Shown piece by piece: positions 51,127 through 59,904 of a stretch of 64,000 nt of DNA. The translations under genes and the position numbers were made by a program. The stretch's first letter is position 1. Every line of letters begins with the position of its first letter. Source of the DNA: GCA-2737725 sp965229355 (GTDB lineage Bacteria > Pseudomonadota > Alphaproteobacteria > Rhodospirillales > Rhodospirillaceae). The DNA lies in assembly GCA_965229355.1 (NCBI GenBank), contig OZ245869.1, positions 3,100,001 to 3,164,000 of the forward strand, in the 5' to 3' direction. Under the pieces are notes generated by a model. It saw only the letters and a program-made list of their open reading frames with translations. It made no database searches and had not been told where the DNA came from.

Positions 51127-51939
51127 ATGCCGCGTGGTCTTGTTCTTTGCGCCGATGACTTCGGCTTATCGCCGGGCATCGATCGCGCCATCGTAGAACT
51201 GTCAGAGCAAGGTCGCTTATCGGCAGTCAGTTGCATGACAGGTGCTGCACATTGGTATGAAGACGCACCGCAACTAAAGCCTTTGATCGGTAGAATAGAT
51301 ATCGGCCTGCACATCACCTTGGTGGATGAAAAGCCGATCACGACTATGCCCCGTATTGCGCCCACGGGGCGCTTGCCAGGTATCAAAACCATACTTATTA
51401 AATCTCATCTTGGGTTGTTGGATCGCACTGAGTTGATCGCTGAAATTTCCGCTCAGTTCGATGCTTTTGAAGCTGCTCTGGGTCGTCCACCAGATCATGT
51501 GGATGGTCACCTGCACACGCATGTGTTTCCTGGAATACGTGATGCATTGCTTGAAGTCGCTTCGGTACGTGCACCTCAGGCGTGGTTGCGTAATATTACG
51601 GAACCTTATAGTGAGATTATTCGACGCGGTATTGCTATTCCGAAAGCCCTTTTTCTCGCCATACTAGGCCAATCTTTTTCTCAGCGCGTGCAAGCCAATG
51701 ATGGCTTTAGTGGTGTGTATGGGTTGCGCGGCAATGAAAATATCGCGCAACTCTTTCAGCGTTTCATTGGCACGCGCGCCCGTAAACCTGTCGTTATGTG
51801 TCACCCAGGCGACTGCGCAGAGGAAAACGGCACAACACGCCATGCGCGCTCAAATGAGTACCAGTTCTTAAAATCGTCGGCCTTTGTTGATCTACTTACG
51901 CAAACTGGCTTTGCCTTGCGGCGCTTCAAAGATCTTTAG
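51127..51939 (+). CDS. ChbG/HpnK (YdjC-fold) carbohydrate deacetylase
   Basis: A 270-residue YdjC-family protein. LVLCADDFGLSPGIDRAI carries the Asp-Asp metal and base pair, GLHITL the metal His, VDGHLHTHVFPGI further His, and VVMCHPGD the last conserved block. NaxD in Francisella belongs to this family and deacetylates undecaprenyl-phosphate GalNAc. HpnK of hopanoid clusters is another relative, but no hpn genes are here. Encoded 12 nt after the GT2 gene, so probably acting on its lipid-linked product. Confidence 0.86.
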   Translation: MPRGLVLCADDFGLSPGIDRAIVELSEQGRLSAVSCMTGAAHWYEDAPQLKPLIGRIDIGLHITLVDEKPITTMPRIAPTGRLPGIKTILIKSHLGLLDRTELIAEISAQFDAFEAALGRPPDHVDGHLHTHVFPGIRDALLEVASVRAPQAWLRNITEPYSEIIRRGIAIPKALFLAILGQSFSQRVQANDGFSGVYGLRGNENIAQLFQRFIGTRARKPVVMCHPGDCAEENGTTRHARSNEYQFLKSSAFVDLLTQTGFALRRFKDL

Positions 51940-51948
51940 CCGTCCGAC

Positions 51949-52602
51949 TTAGCCGCGCGGGAAATACTGCATAAACGGTTCAGCCTCTTTCAGCGTGCGT
52001 GCGTATGACGGGCGTTGCATCAGCCGTTCAAAATACGCCGCAACGGTTTTGTGCGTGCTGGTATAAGGCAGAACTAAGTTCGCATAAAACAGAGCAGGGG
52101 CGGCGGCACAATCGGCCATGGTGAACTGATCGCCCATCACCCAAGTTTTTCCGGCCAAATCTTTATCGGCGATATCCAGCGCTGTCTTTAAGGCCGCGCG
52201 TGCTTGCTCGACGCCAAAAGGGTCGCGTTCGCCTTCGGGGCGGATACGGTCGCCGACAATCTTCTGCATCGGCACTTGAACATGCAGATCGTAAAACCGG
52301 TCTTTTAGTCGTGTCGCGCGCGCAAAGTCTTCGTCCTTGCCGATTAATTGCGATGGGCCTGGGTAATGCTGCGCCAGATACTCAATGATGATGCTGGATT
52401 CCGGGATTGTTTCACCCCGTGTGTCATCGCGCAGCAGCGGGAATTTTGCGATGGGCCAGAGGTTGCGCATTTCAGCGCTTGAGTCCGCATCGCCTAAGTT
52501 CACAACAACCGGCTCAAAGGGCGTGTTGTTTTCATACAGCGCAATCAGCACCTTGTGACAAAACGACGAGAGCGGATGAAAAAACAGCTTCAGCCCAGGC
52601 AT
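51949..52602 (-). CDS. Glutathione S-transferase family protein
   Basis: A 217-residue GST. The thioredoxin-like N-terminal domain (about 1-82) has FFHPLSSFCHKVLIALYE with a Ser-Ser-Phe-Cys start, and the cis-Pro/ESSIIIEYL segment that binds the glutathione gamma-glutamyl group. The helical C-terminal domain includes MGDQFTMADCAAAPALF. The substrate is not predictable; detoxification is usual. Lies between the deacetylase (convergent) and the GT39 gene (same strand, 15 nt apart). Confidence 0.88.
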   Translation of the reverse strand: MPGLKLFFHPLSSFCHKVLIALYENNTPFEPVVVNLGDADSSAEMRNLWPIAKFPLLRDDTRGETIPESSIIIEYLAQHYPGPSQLIGKDEDFARATRLKDRFYDLHVQVPMQKIVGDRIRPEGERDPFGVEQARAALKTALDIADKDLAGKTWVMGDQFTMADCAAAPALFYANLVLPYTSTHKTVAAYFERLMQRPSYARTLKEAEPFMQYFPRG

Positions 52603-52617
52603 CTTGATCGCCCCAAG

Positions 52618-54234
52618 TTATGGTGTTGCAGGTTTACGCAAATCTATCGCGCGGCTAAGAGTGACGCCACGGCGTTCGATGTTCGAAATCACGCGGCCTG
52701 TATGGTCAGGCGCATTGCGACAGGCGGGGCCATTTAAACCGACATAAAAATCAGCAGCCGCACGGTCGCGGGTTAGCGTCACTTTATCTTCGGGCAAGAA
52801 GTATATGACCGACTTTGGATTGGCGCAGACTTCAATTTTAAAGCCGCCGGGCGGAATGGTGTGAGTGTGGTCAATCACGTCATAAACCGCTTTGGTGGCC
52901 TCTTTTAGTGAACTGCCCCAGTAGTCCATTTCAAACAGACCTTCAGCGCCCTCTAGGTCGCCTACAAAGGCGTTGTAATAGACGTATTCATTGGGGTGCA
53001 GTTCATGCGCAATCCACGTTTGTCGGCCGACACCCACAATCAGCAACGCAATCAATGCGTATGCAACCGGTTTTGCATTCCTCAACGTCCATTGCACTAA
53101 GCGTTCGATACCAATGGCCGAAAGAATGCCCAGCAGAGGCACCAAGAACAGGAAGTGCCGCATGCCGTTGTAAAGCGTTGGGTCGAGAGCCGCGCACGCT
53201 ACAATCGGCAGCAGGGCTGTGACAGTGACCAGAAGCACGGCCAGTGTTTTTGAATTGGTGAAAAAGCCCACGCCATGTTTTGTCAGACGCAAGATCACCA
53301 ACACAATAGCGGCGAGCAAACCCATCCACACCAGTTCGGGCAATTGTACCCATAACAGCAGCGGTAGGTATTCCGGCGGCAAGTCGTTCGACATTACCAT
53401 CTCGCCGTCCCACAGCACTTGGGCGGCCCACGGGAAGTCGGTGAACTCTTTAATCGCAATGCCGATGTTGAAAGGTGCGGTCACAGACCACGGCCAGAAA
53501 ATCGCCATCAATGCCAACGCAATGGGCAGGGCCCACCACAGTGGTTTGATACGCGCCCAAAATAGCGGGAACCACACTTTGGGGTGTTTCAAATTTGCGG
53601 CCATTACGCCGACAGCAAATGCACCCAAAATCGACAGCAACCAGGCCATCGCCATAATGCGCGTGCCGAGTGCGAGGCCCAGAGTGATGCCGAGACCTAA
53701 AATGGTCTTCCAAGTTACGCGTTCACCTTCCATCAGCGCGCGGCAGCCGTAATACAGCACCCACACGGTCAGCCACGCGAAGGGCGCATCCTTTGGGTTG
53801 ATGAACATATGGCCGTAGAGCAGGGGGGCCGAGGCGAGGACGGCCAGTGCAATCAATGCCGCCCAATCACCTGCCAATAACTTCGTGAGTCGCCAGATGC
53901 CGAAGTAGCCCACAACGCCGAACAGTCCGCCTAGCAAATGCCGCGTGGCATACATGTCGAACGGCGTGAATTGATTCACAATGGCGGTGCATAGGTCAAA
54001 GAACCCGCCGTAGAACCACAAGTTCAGATACGAGAAGACACTGCGGTCAGCAAAGAAGCTGGTGTACAGCGACAGGATTTTACTGCCGTACGTGTTTTGA
54101 ACTTCTTCGTCCCAACTGATGCCGTAGGTCTGGAAGGTCACCAGCACCAGCACCGTCAGTGCCCCCAGAATCGCAAACGACAGCTTTTGCGCTGTGATGT
54201 TTTCGACCTGCGGCTTGGGCAACGAGACGTTCAT
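52618..54234 (-). CDS. GT39/ArnT-like membrane glycosyltransferase
   Basis: A 538-residue protein with about 11-13 transmembrane helices. The first periplasmic loop has TYGISWDEEVQNTYG, with the acidic Asp-Glu pair seen in PMT, ArnT and related GT-C enzymes. HMFINPKDAPFAW is a second loop typical of the family. A short periplasmic C-terminal part (about 400-538) has two Cys. ArnT-type enzymes take a sugar from polyprenyl phosphate and place it on lipid A or another glycan. It likely uses the product of the two genes at 50074-51939. Its acceptor is unknown. Confidence 0.83.
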   Translation of the reverse strand: MNVSLPKPQVENITAQKLSFAILGALTVLVLVTFQTYGISWDEEVQNTYGSKILSLYTSFFADRSVFSYLNLWFYGGFFDLCTAIVNQFTPFDMYATRHLLGGLFGVVGYFGIWRLTKLLAGDWAALIALAVLASAPLLYGHMFINPKDAPFAWLTVWVLYYGCRALMEGERVTWKTILGLGITLGLALGTRIMAMAWLLSILGAFAVGVMAANLKHPKVWFPLFWARIKPLWWALPIALALMAIFWPWSVTAPFNIGIAIKEFTDFPWAAQVLWDGEMVMSNDLPPEYLPLLLWVQLPELVWMGLLAAIVLVILRLTKHGVGFFTNSKTLAVLLVTVTALLPIVACAALDPTLYNGMRHFLFLVPLLGILSAIGIERLVQWTLRNAKPVAYALIALLIVGVGRQTWIAHELHPNEYVYYNAFVGDLEGAEGLFEMDYWGSSLKEATKAVYDVIDHTHTIPPGGFKIEVCANPKSVIYFLPEDKVTLTRDRAAADFYVGLNGPACRNAPDHTGRVISNIERRGVTLSRAIDLRKPATP

Positions 54235-54406
54235 AAACTTGCCACGGACTTTATAGCCTGCCTGAGGAGGCAGGGCCGCCGCGGTTGTATCAGGGAAGGT
54301 CTTAGGCGGGGGACAAGATTTTGTGTGATCGTCCGTTCTATTGGCGCTTTTCAGCGCGGTAATTTCGCAGTGCAGCGAAAAGGCGCCTCACATCAGGGGG
54401 CAGCAA

Positions 54407-54436
54407 AAAACCCCCGATCTTGCGACCGGGGGTTTT
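54407..54436 (-). terminator. Terminator of glnA
   Basis: On the minus strand AAAACCCCCGGTC, loop GCAA, GATCGGGGGTTTT, then TTGCTG: a long stem with one mismatch and a T-run. Lies 39 nt after the glnA stop (54475). Confidence 0.88.
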
Positions 54437-54474
54437 CTTGACGTTTAGCAGTGGTTGCTCACTGCCACACGATC

Positions 54475-55884
54475 TTAAGCCGAGTAGTAGTAGTAGTACT
54501 CGAGCGGGTGCGGCGTGATTTCAAGACGCTTCTGCTCGGCCATTTTCAACTCGATCCAGCCGTCGATGAAGTCGTCGGTGAACACGTCACCTTGCTTCAA
54601 GAACGCGCGGTCCTTGTCGAGGCTTTCCAGAGCTTCACGCAACGAACCGCAAACTTGCGGAACTTGCTTCAGTTCTTCCGGCGGCAATTCGTACAAGTTC
54701 TTATCCATCGGATCGCCCGGGTGGATCTTGTTCTTGATGCCGTCCAGGCCGGCCATCAACATGGCAGCGAAGGCCAGGTACGGGTTCGAAGCCGGATCCG
54801 GGAAGCGGACTTCCACGCGCTTGCCCTTCGGGCTCGCCACGTACGGGATACGGCACGAGGCCGAACGGTTACGCGACGAGTAAGCCAACAAAACCGGCGC
54901 TTCATAACCCGGCACCAAGCGCTTGTAGCTGTTGGTGGTCGAGTTGGTGAAAGCGTTGATGGCTTTCGCGTGCTTGATGATGCCGCCGATGTAGTACAGG
55001 CAGGTGTCCGACAGGTCGGCATAGCCCGAGCCAGCGAACAGGTTCTTGCCCTTCTTCCACAGCGATTGGTGGACGTGCATGCCCGAACCGTTGTCACCGA
55101 ACACTGGCTTCGGCATGAAGGTCGCCGTTTTGCCGTATGAGTGAGCAACCATCGACACAACGTACTTGTACAGCTGCATGCTGTCCGCGCACTTTACGAG
55201 TGTGTCGAACTTAATGCCCAATTCGTGCTGGCTGGGGGCAACTTCGTGATGGTGCTTTTCCATCGTCACGCCCATTTCTTCCAACACCGTCACCATCTCG
55301 GCGCGGATGTCCTGGCCGCCGTCAACCGGCGCAACCGGGAAATAGCCGCCCTTGGGACGCGGACGATGGCCCATGTTGCCTTCGTCGTAGCGCTTGCCCG
55401 AGTTGTAGGGGCCTTCTTCCTGGTCGAAGGAGAAGAACATGTTGTTTGAATCGATCGAGAAGCGAACGTCGTCGAAGATGAAGAATTCAGCTTCGGGGCC
55501 GACGTACACGGTATCAGCAATGCCTTGTGCGTCAGAGAACGCAACAGCGGCTTTGGCGATTGAACGCGGGTCGCGGTTGTAGGGTTGGCCAGTCGACGGC
55601 TCGATCACGTCGCAGAACAGGATCAGGAGCGGTTGAGCAGCAAAAGGATCAACTGTCGCAGTCGACAGGTCCGGACGCAGCTGCATGTCTGATTCAGAGA
55701 TGTCTTTCCAGCCGGCGATCGACGAACCGTCGAACATGATGCCTTCGGTCAGCATTTCTTCGTCAATCGTGCCGACGTACTGTGCAGTGTGGTGCCATTT
55801 ACCGGCAGGGTCCGTGAAGCGGAAATCGACATACTTAATGTCTTTTTCTTTAATCATATCCAGGACTTTTTTAACGTCCGACAT
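54475..55884 (-). CDS. glnA: Glutamine synthetase, type I
   Basis: A 469-residue GSI-beta enzyme that makes glutamine from glutamate, ammonia and ATP in a dodecamer. MFDGSSIAGWKDISESDM, GPEAEFFIFDDVRF, NGSGMHVHQSLWK and NRSASCRIPYV are active-site blocks. The Tyr in KNLYELP (near residue 397) is the site of adenylylation by GlnE. C-terminal YYYYYSA is normal. Downstream of glnB in one operon, the usual alphaproteobacterial order, with a stable hairpin between them. Confidence 0.97.
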   Translation of the reverse strand: MSDVKKVLDMIKEKDIKYVDFRFTDPAGKWHHTAQYVGTIDEEMLTEGIMFDGSSIAGWKDISESDMQLRPDLSTATVDPFAAQPLLILFCDVIEPSTGQPYNRDPRSIAKAAVAFSDAQGIADTVYVGPEAEFFIFDDVRFSIDSNNMFFSFDQEEGPYNSGKRYDEGNMGHRPRPKGGYFPVAPVDGGQDIRAEMVTVLEEMGVTMEKHHHEVAPSQHELGIKFDTLVKCADSMQLYKYVVSMVAHSYGKTATFMPKPVFGDNGSGMHVHQSLWKKGKNLFAGSGYADLSDTCLYYIGGIIKHAKAINAFTNSTTNSYKRLVPGYEAPVLLAYSSRNRSASCRIPYVASPKGKRVEVRFPDPASNPYLAFAAMLMAGLDGIKNKIHPGDPMDKNLYELPPEELKQVPQVCGSLREALESLDKDRAFLKQGDVFTDDFIDGWIELKMAEQKRLEITPHPLEYYYYYSA

Positions 55885-55930
55885 GGTCCTAATTCCTCAT
55901 TCCCAGTTCTATTATGTTGTTAAGCACATT

Positions 55931-55959
55931 TTACCCTGCGGCATAACGCCGAAGGGTAA
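55931..55959. repeat. Stable hairpin between glnB and glnA
   Basis: Plus strand TTACCCT-G-CGGC (55931-55942), loop ATAAC, GCCG-A-AGGGTAA (55948-55959): 11 of 12 pairs match. On the transcript (minus) it is not followed by a T-run, so it should be an mRNA processing or stabilising element that sets the glnB:glnA ratio, not a terminator. Confidence 0.6.
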
Positions 55960-56006
55960 GACGTTGGTGATGTGCCGAGTTTTCGTCCCCGGCGGGAGTG
56001 CGTGGT

Positions 56007-56345
56007 TTAGACGGCGTCTGCGCCGCGCTCTCCGGTTCTAATGCGAATGGCATCTTCGATTGAGTAGACGAAGATTTTTCCGTCGCCGATGCGGCCGGTG
56101 TGCGCTGCCTTTTTGATGGCTTCGATTGCACGGTCCAGCATGGCATCTTCAAGTACAACTTCGATTTTCACTTTAGGCAGAAAATCGACGACGTACTCAG
56201 CGCCGCGGTAAAGTTCGGTGTGGCCTTTCTGACGACCGAAGCCTTTCGCTTCGGTGACGGTAATGCCCTGCAAACCGACCTCGTGCAATGCTTCTTTCAC
56301 TTCGTCCAACTTGAACGGTTTAATGATGGCTTCGATTTTTTTCAT
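56007..56345 (-). CDS. glnB: Nitrogen regulatory protein PII
   Basis: A 112-residue PII signal protein that senses 2-oxoglutarate, ATP and ADP. Start ATG 56345 (MKKIEAIIKPFKLDEV); upstream in-frame codons are not conserved. The T-loop YRGAEYVVDFLPK keeps Tyr51, the uridylylation site, and GRIGDGKIFV and IRIRTGE complete the trimer's nucleotide site. Probably controls GlnE and NtrB. A sigma54-like promoter lies about 110 nt upstream at 56456. Confidence 0.97.
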   Translation of the reverse strand: MKKIEAIIKPFKLDEVKEALHEVGLQGITVTEAKGFGRQKGHTELYRGAEYVVDFLPKVKIEVVLEDAMLDRAIEAIKKAAHTGRIGDGKIFVYSIEDAIRIRTGERGADAV

Positions 56346-56455
56346 AAGCGTCCCTTGTCTGTTCGGGCCGTGACGAGCCTTAGGTTCCTCTCCGCGATAA
56401 AGTGAAAAGCCGCGCAACTTTCGCCTGCGGCAAACCACCCCATCACCGGAATGAT

Positions 56456-56473
56456 ATTCAATTTCTGTGCCAA
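56456..56473 (-). promoter_or_regulatory. Sigma54-like promoter upstream of glnB
   Basis: On the minus strand TTGGCACAGAAATTGAAT: the -24 element TTGGCAC is perfect, and ten bases after its GG comes GA in place of the usual GC of the -12 element. Sigma54/NtrC control of glnB-glnA is common. No clear NtrC site was found. Confidence 0.4.
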
Positions 56474-56586
56474 CGTGGGTGAGTAAGAGAGTCGCGTTTT
56501 TTCGCAGTTTTTTTTACAGGCGCTCGGTCGAATCTGCACAGGAAATCACCAGACTGCTTAAAGAGTGGGCGACTGGATTTTTATCC

Positions 56587-56636
56587 CCAGGGGGAAGCCC
56601 CCTGGCGGCCGTTTCAGGGGCACGAACTCGGCCGCC
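56587..56636 (+). ncRNA. Nested, mutually exclusive hairpins before tRNA-His
   Basis: Stem 1: CCAGGGGG (56587-56594) with CCCCCTGG (56598-56605), loop AAG. Stem 2: GGCGGCCG (56604-56611) with CGGCCGCC (56629-56636), extended by CTG/CAG with a bulge. Both use bases around 56602-56605, so the full stems cannot form together. This is a possible structured leader or small RNA, or a terminator complex. There is no ORF in 56474-56751. Confidence 0.35.
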
Positions 56637-56647
56637 CAGTGGTTTTC

Positions 56648-56674
56648 TTGACGCTGTCAAACGGGGGGTATAAG
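56648..56674 (+). promoter_or_regulatory. Promoter candidate for tRNA-His
   Basis: TTGACG (56648-56653) and TATAAG (56669-56674), spaced by 15 bp, followed by a GC-rich stretch. Start would be near 56681, some 70 nt before the mature tRNA. The spacer is short. Confidence 0.45.
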
Positions 56675-56751
56675 AACCCGGTCCCCAGGGTATTTGGGGC
56701 GGTGGACTTGAGGCCCGTTTTGGCTCATATCCACCCTGATAACGACATTGT

Positions 56752-56829
56752 GGCGGGTGTAGCTCAGTTGGTTAGAGCACCTGGTTGTGGTCCAGGGGGT
56801 CGCGGGTTCGAGTCCCGTCACTCGCCCCA
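56752..56829 (+). tRNA. tRNA-His (anticodon GTG)
   Basis: A 78-nt tRNA including the extra G(-1) that marks histidine tRNAs (first base 56752), pairing with C73. Acceptor GGCGGGTG/CACTCGCC, anticodon stem CCTGG/CCAGG with loop TTGTGGT and anticodon GTG, T loop TTCGAGT and encoded CCA (56827-56829). A CCGATTC/GAATCGG hairpin follows at 56842-56862 without a T-run. Confidence 0.97.
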
Positions 56830-56898
56830 CTTTGTCATCATCCGATTCGACTAAAGAATCGGCTATGTCTATAGGCCAGCCCAGAAGAGGGGTCATTG

Positions 56899-58149
56899 AT
56901 GGCCACAGCCCCCGACCTCGATATTCACGCCGATAAGCCCGCAGGGTCGCCGACAGCGATTATCGGCTTTTCCTCCATTGGCCATTTTTACAATCACCTG
57001 TTCGAGCCCATGTACTTCGTAGTGGCGCTCGTGCTGCCGTCAGTCTTGAACATTCCGTACGAGCAAGTGCTGACACTTATTATAGCGGGCAAAATCCTCA
57101 CCGGGCTGTTCGCGCCCATCATGGGCTGGCTGGCAGATCGCTGGTCGCCCTTGGGCATGATGGCGATTTACTTTTTTGGGTTCGGTTTAAGTGCTGTTGG
57201 CGTCGGGCTGGCGTCTACGCCGTTGGAAATTTCAATCGCGCTGGCGGCCCTCGGCATCTTTGGGTCGATTTACCATCCGGTCGGCATCGCGTGGATGGTG
57301 CAGAACAGTGTCGCGCGGGGCAAAGCGCTTGGCATCAACGGCATGTTTGGTGGACTAGGGCCTGCGATTGCCGGTGTGTTGGCAGGGGCGCTGTTGGAAT
57401 TCTCCAGCTGGCGCACAGTTTTCATTCTGCCGGGCATTGTTGTCATGCTGACCGGCCTCGCGTTCGTGTGGGCCAAGCACAAAGACAAACTGCACGACGT
57501 AAAGATTATTCATCAAGCGTCACCGAAGCTAGATCGCGGTGACACGGTGAAGGTCTACATCATCCTCACACTCGCGATGATCGTAGGCGGCATGTGCTAC
57601 AACGTGGCACAAACGTCGCTGCCCAAAGTGTTCGAGCAAGGGCTGAACGGTTTATTCGGCGACGGCACTTCGGGCATCGGCACCGCGATTATGATTGTGT
57701 ACGCCGTCGGCGGTGTAGTGCAGGTGTTCACCGGGCACATGGCTGACCGCTATCCGCTGAAATGGATTTACGCGCTGTTCTTATTCTTGCAAGCGCCCGC
57801 CATGTTGTTGGTGCCGGGCAATACCTCAGCGCTGTTGTTTGTTGCCGCTGTGATGATGGTCACTTTCAATATCGGCGCACTGCCCGCCGAGAACGGATTG
57901 CTGGCGCGTTACACGCCGGGCAAGTGGCAAGCCACAGCCTACGGCATGAAGTTCATTATCTCGTTCACGTTCTCAGCGTTAGGGATTTACCTGACGGCGA
58001 AAGTGAAAGAGGCCACCGGCAATTTCGATGCGCTGTACGTCGCCATGGCTGCGGCACTTGTTGTGATGTCTGTGATTGCACTGTCACTCCCCAGCGAGCG
58101 CCGCCGCGAAAGTGCAGCCCCTGCACCGACGCCGCTGCCTGCGGAATAA
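56899..58149 (+). CDS. Fosmidomycin-resistance (Fsr)-like MFS transporter
   Basis: A 416-residue, 12-helix MFS protein. ATG 56899 has AGAGGGG before it; TTG 56896 is possible. IYHPVG near residue 128, GKALGINGMFGGLGPAIAG and the HFYNHLFEP helix-1 segment are Fsr-group traits. The cytoplasmic loop between helices 6 and 7 is basic (AKHKDKLHD). Substrate unknown; could export a small drug or metabolite. 88 nt before a globin gene on the same strand. Confidence 0.82.
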   Translation: MATAPDLDIHADKPAGSPTAIIGFSSIGHFYNHLFEPMYFVVALVLPSVLNIPYEQVLTLIIAGKILTGLFAPIMGWLADRWSPLGMMAIYFFGFGLSAVGVGLASTPLEISIALAALGIFGSIYHPVGIAWMVQNSVARGKALGINGMFGGLGPAIAGVLAGALLEFSSWRTVFILPGIVVMLTGLAFVWAKHKDKLHDVKIIHQASPKLDRGDTVKVYIILTLAMIVGGMCYNVAQTSLPKVFEQGLNGLFGDGTSGIGTAIMIVYAVGGVVQVFTGHMADRYPLKWIYALFLFLQAPAMLLVPGNTSALLFVAAVMMVTFNIGALPAENGLLARYTPGKWQATAYGMKFIISFTFSALGIYLTAKVKEATGNFDALYVAMAAALVVMSVIALSLPSERRRESAAPAPTPLPAE

Positions 58150-58237
58150 CGTTAGTCTTCAAGGTAGGCCCTCTATTAATATTGATAGGAACGTGGCATC
58201 TCTTCGCTAACGTGCCGGGGCACCACAGGGGATAAGG

Positions 58238-58702
58238 ATGCTGAAAAAGCAGGGGCCGGTGAAGCTTTCACCGTTGGAAATTGTTCTGATTCAGAAATAT
58301 TTCGAACTGATTTTTTACCGCAAACTTGGTCCGGTTCTGACCAAGAAATTCTACAAATACTTATTCATGGCGCGCCCAGCGTTGCGCGATGTGTTCCCAC
58401 ATCAGATGAGCCGCCAAAACCGAAAACTCGCACGCTCGCTGAAAATGCTGGTGGAAGTTCTGCCCGATCTTGATTTGCTCGATGATCATTTCGTGGTGTT
58501 AGCGCGGGCCCACCATGGGTTTGCGTTAACGGAAGAAGATTTCCGTCTGTTTGCCGCATGTCTGATTAAAGCGCTTGAGGAATTGACCAAAGAGCCTGTC
58601 ATCCGCGAAGCGCAAGTTGCCATTGTACGGCTGTGTGTTGAAGTCGGGCGGCGCATCATGTCGTGGATGACGCACATGCCGACGCGCAAAAAAGCGGCTT
58701 AG
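58238..58702 (+). CDS. Single-domain globin
   Basis: A 154-residue globin. FYKYLFMARPALRDVFPHQM fits the B-to-E helix region, NRKLARSLKMLVEVL the E helix, and LARAHHGFALTEEDF the F-helix with His92 aligning with the proximal haem ligand. It lacks a reductase domain. Possible roles: NO detoxification or O2 sensing in the cytoplasm. A GGGGAT-like site precedes the ATG. Convergent with the FkbM gene. Confidence 0.78.
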   Translation: MLKKQGPVKLSPLEIVLIQKYFELIFYRKLGPVLTKKFYKYLFMARPALRDVFPHQMSRQNRKLARSLKMLVEVLPDLDLLDDHFVVLARAHHGFALTEEDFRLFAACLIKALEELTKEPVIREAQVAIVRLCVEVGRRIMSWMTHMPTRKKAA

Positions 58703-58711
58703 AAAAACAGC

Positions 58712-59665
58712 TTAAGTATGCAGTTTTGGGTACAGAGCCTCTAAGTTACCGGGCAGTGCGCGGTGTTTGACGAGCTCGTCATAACATTTCTGCACATTGT
58801 TGATCTCGCCAGGCCAGCGCATCACAATTTCTTGCAGTAATTCGACCGCGTAGTCTGGGAAGCCATATACATCGGCAATGCCCACGGCTTTGAAAGCCTT
58901 CGCTGGGTTTGCAGCGCTGCGAACGAATGATCTGGCGTGCTTAAAGAACAACAGTTCAAAGCTAATGGTTTGTTCGCGCTGTACAAACTTAAACGTCGGT
59001 GTTTCAGGGAAGCTTCGGCGGGCGAGGCCTGCGATGTCTTGCGTCATCAGCGTGTAGCCGCGGTCCGCCATCAGCCGCATCACCTCCCACGCCGGTTTTA
59101 CGCCTTTGTAAATTTCCGTCGTCCAGGTTTCCGCCAGTACGGCAAACAACAATGTGTTCAGCGCGTGTGTGGCACCTTCCAGAATCTCGTATTCAGCGCC
59201 TTGCGTGTCGATCTTTAAAACGTCTGCATCAAAGCTGATCTTTTCAACTTCTGCATCAATCGTTGTTGTCGGCACAGTTATCGTTTTTTCAACAGTGCGG
59301 GTTTTGTGCAGGTTCAGATATTGCGCGCCGTTTGATGCGTACAAAAACGTTTGATCGGCATTAGGCGGAAAGAGGCTCGAGGCTTGCGGTTGCGTGGTGA
59401 TGTACAGATCGCGCGTGCCTGTGCTGTTCCATGCGGCAGCGCTGATGTATGTGCGGTTTGAATTTGCAGCACCTAAACGCTCTGCTTCGGCGGCATCAGG
59501 TTCAAACCCCAACACGCGCAATGTATTGGCGTTCGTCGTCTCGTAGCTTGTCCAGGGCTCAGGAATATTGCCACGCGCGCCGCAATCAATCAGCCCAACA
59601 GGTGAGGGGGCGATGATGTCGCGATGTGTGGCTGTGAAAAATAACGCGCGTTCGGTCCAGGTCAT
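58712..59665 (-). CDS. FkbM-family methyltransferase
   Basis: A 317-residue protein with FkbM-type SAM domain. VGLIDCGARGNIPEPW is motif I, LRVLGFEPDAAEAERL the acidic loop, DADVLKIDTQGAEYEIL motif IV. Usually O-methylates sugars or natural products. I start at 59665 (MTWTERALFF) because the extra 27 residues from ATG 59746 look unlike the family and a TATACAT-like -10 lies there; this is uncertain. The C-terminal part is helical (about 230-317). Acceptor unknown; surface glycans are possible. Confidence 0.78.
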   Translation of the reverse strand: MTWTERALFFTATHRDIIAPSPVGLIDCGARGNIPEPWTSYETTNANTLRVLGFEPDAAEAERLGAANSNRTYISAAAWNSTGTRDLYITTQPQASSLFPPNADQTFLYASNGAQYLNLHKTRTVEKTITVPTTTIDAEVEKISFDADVLKIDTQGAEYEILEGATHALNTLLFAVLAETWTTEIYKGVKPAWEVMRLMADRGYTLMTQDIAGLARRSFPETPTFKFVQREQTISFELLFFKHARSFVRSAANPAKAFKAVGIADVYGFPDYAVELLQEIVMRWPGEINNVQKCYDELVKHRALPGNLEALYPKLHT

Positions 59666-59904
59666 GAGTGTGTGACGTGATGCAAAGTGTTGAGGGCGAA
59701 GCGCGGCATTCGGCTGTAATGTATAGCATACTGTTGCTGTGAACAAAGCATCCGAACGTTAAAGCAATCAACGCATCCTATGCAAAAATGATGGTGCCTG
59801 CATTGTCGTTGACCTGATTTTTACTTAACTTGTGCAGCTTGGGTGTACGCCGGACGTATGCGGCGACATTGCAATTTACATTCGTGCATTTGGGTTGGGT
59901 CTTC

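Noticed and set aside
50074..51939. Hopanoid biosynthesis assignment (HpnK) for the deacetylase
   Set aside because: No squalene-hopene cyclase or other hpn genes nearby; the polyprenyl glycosyltransferase context fits better.
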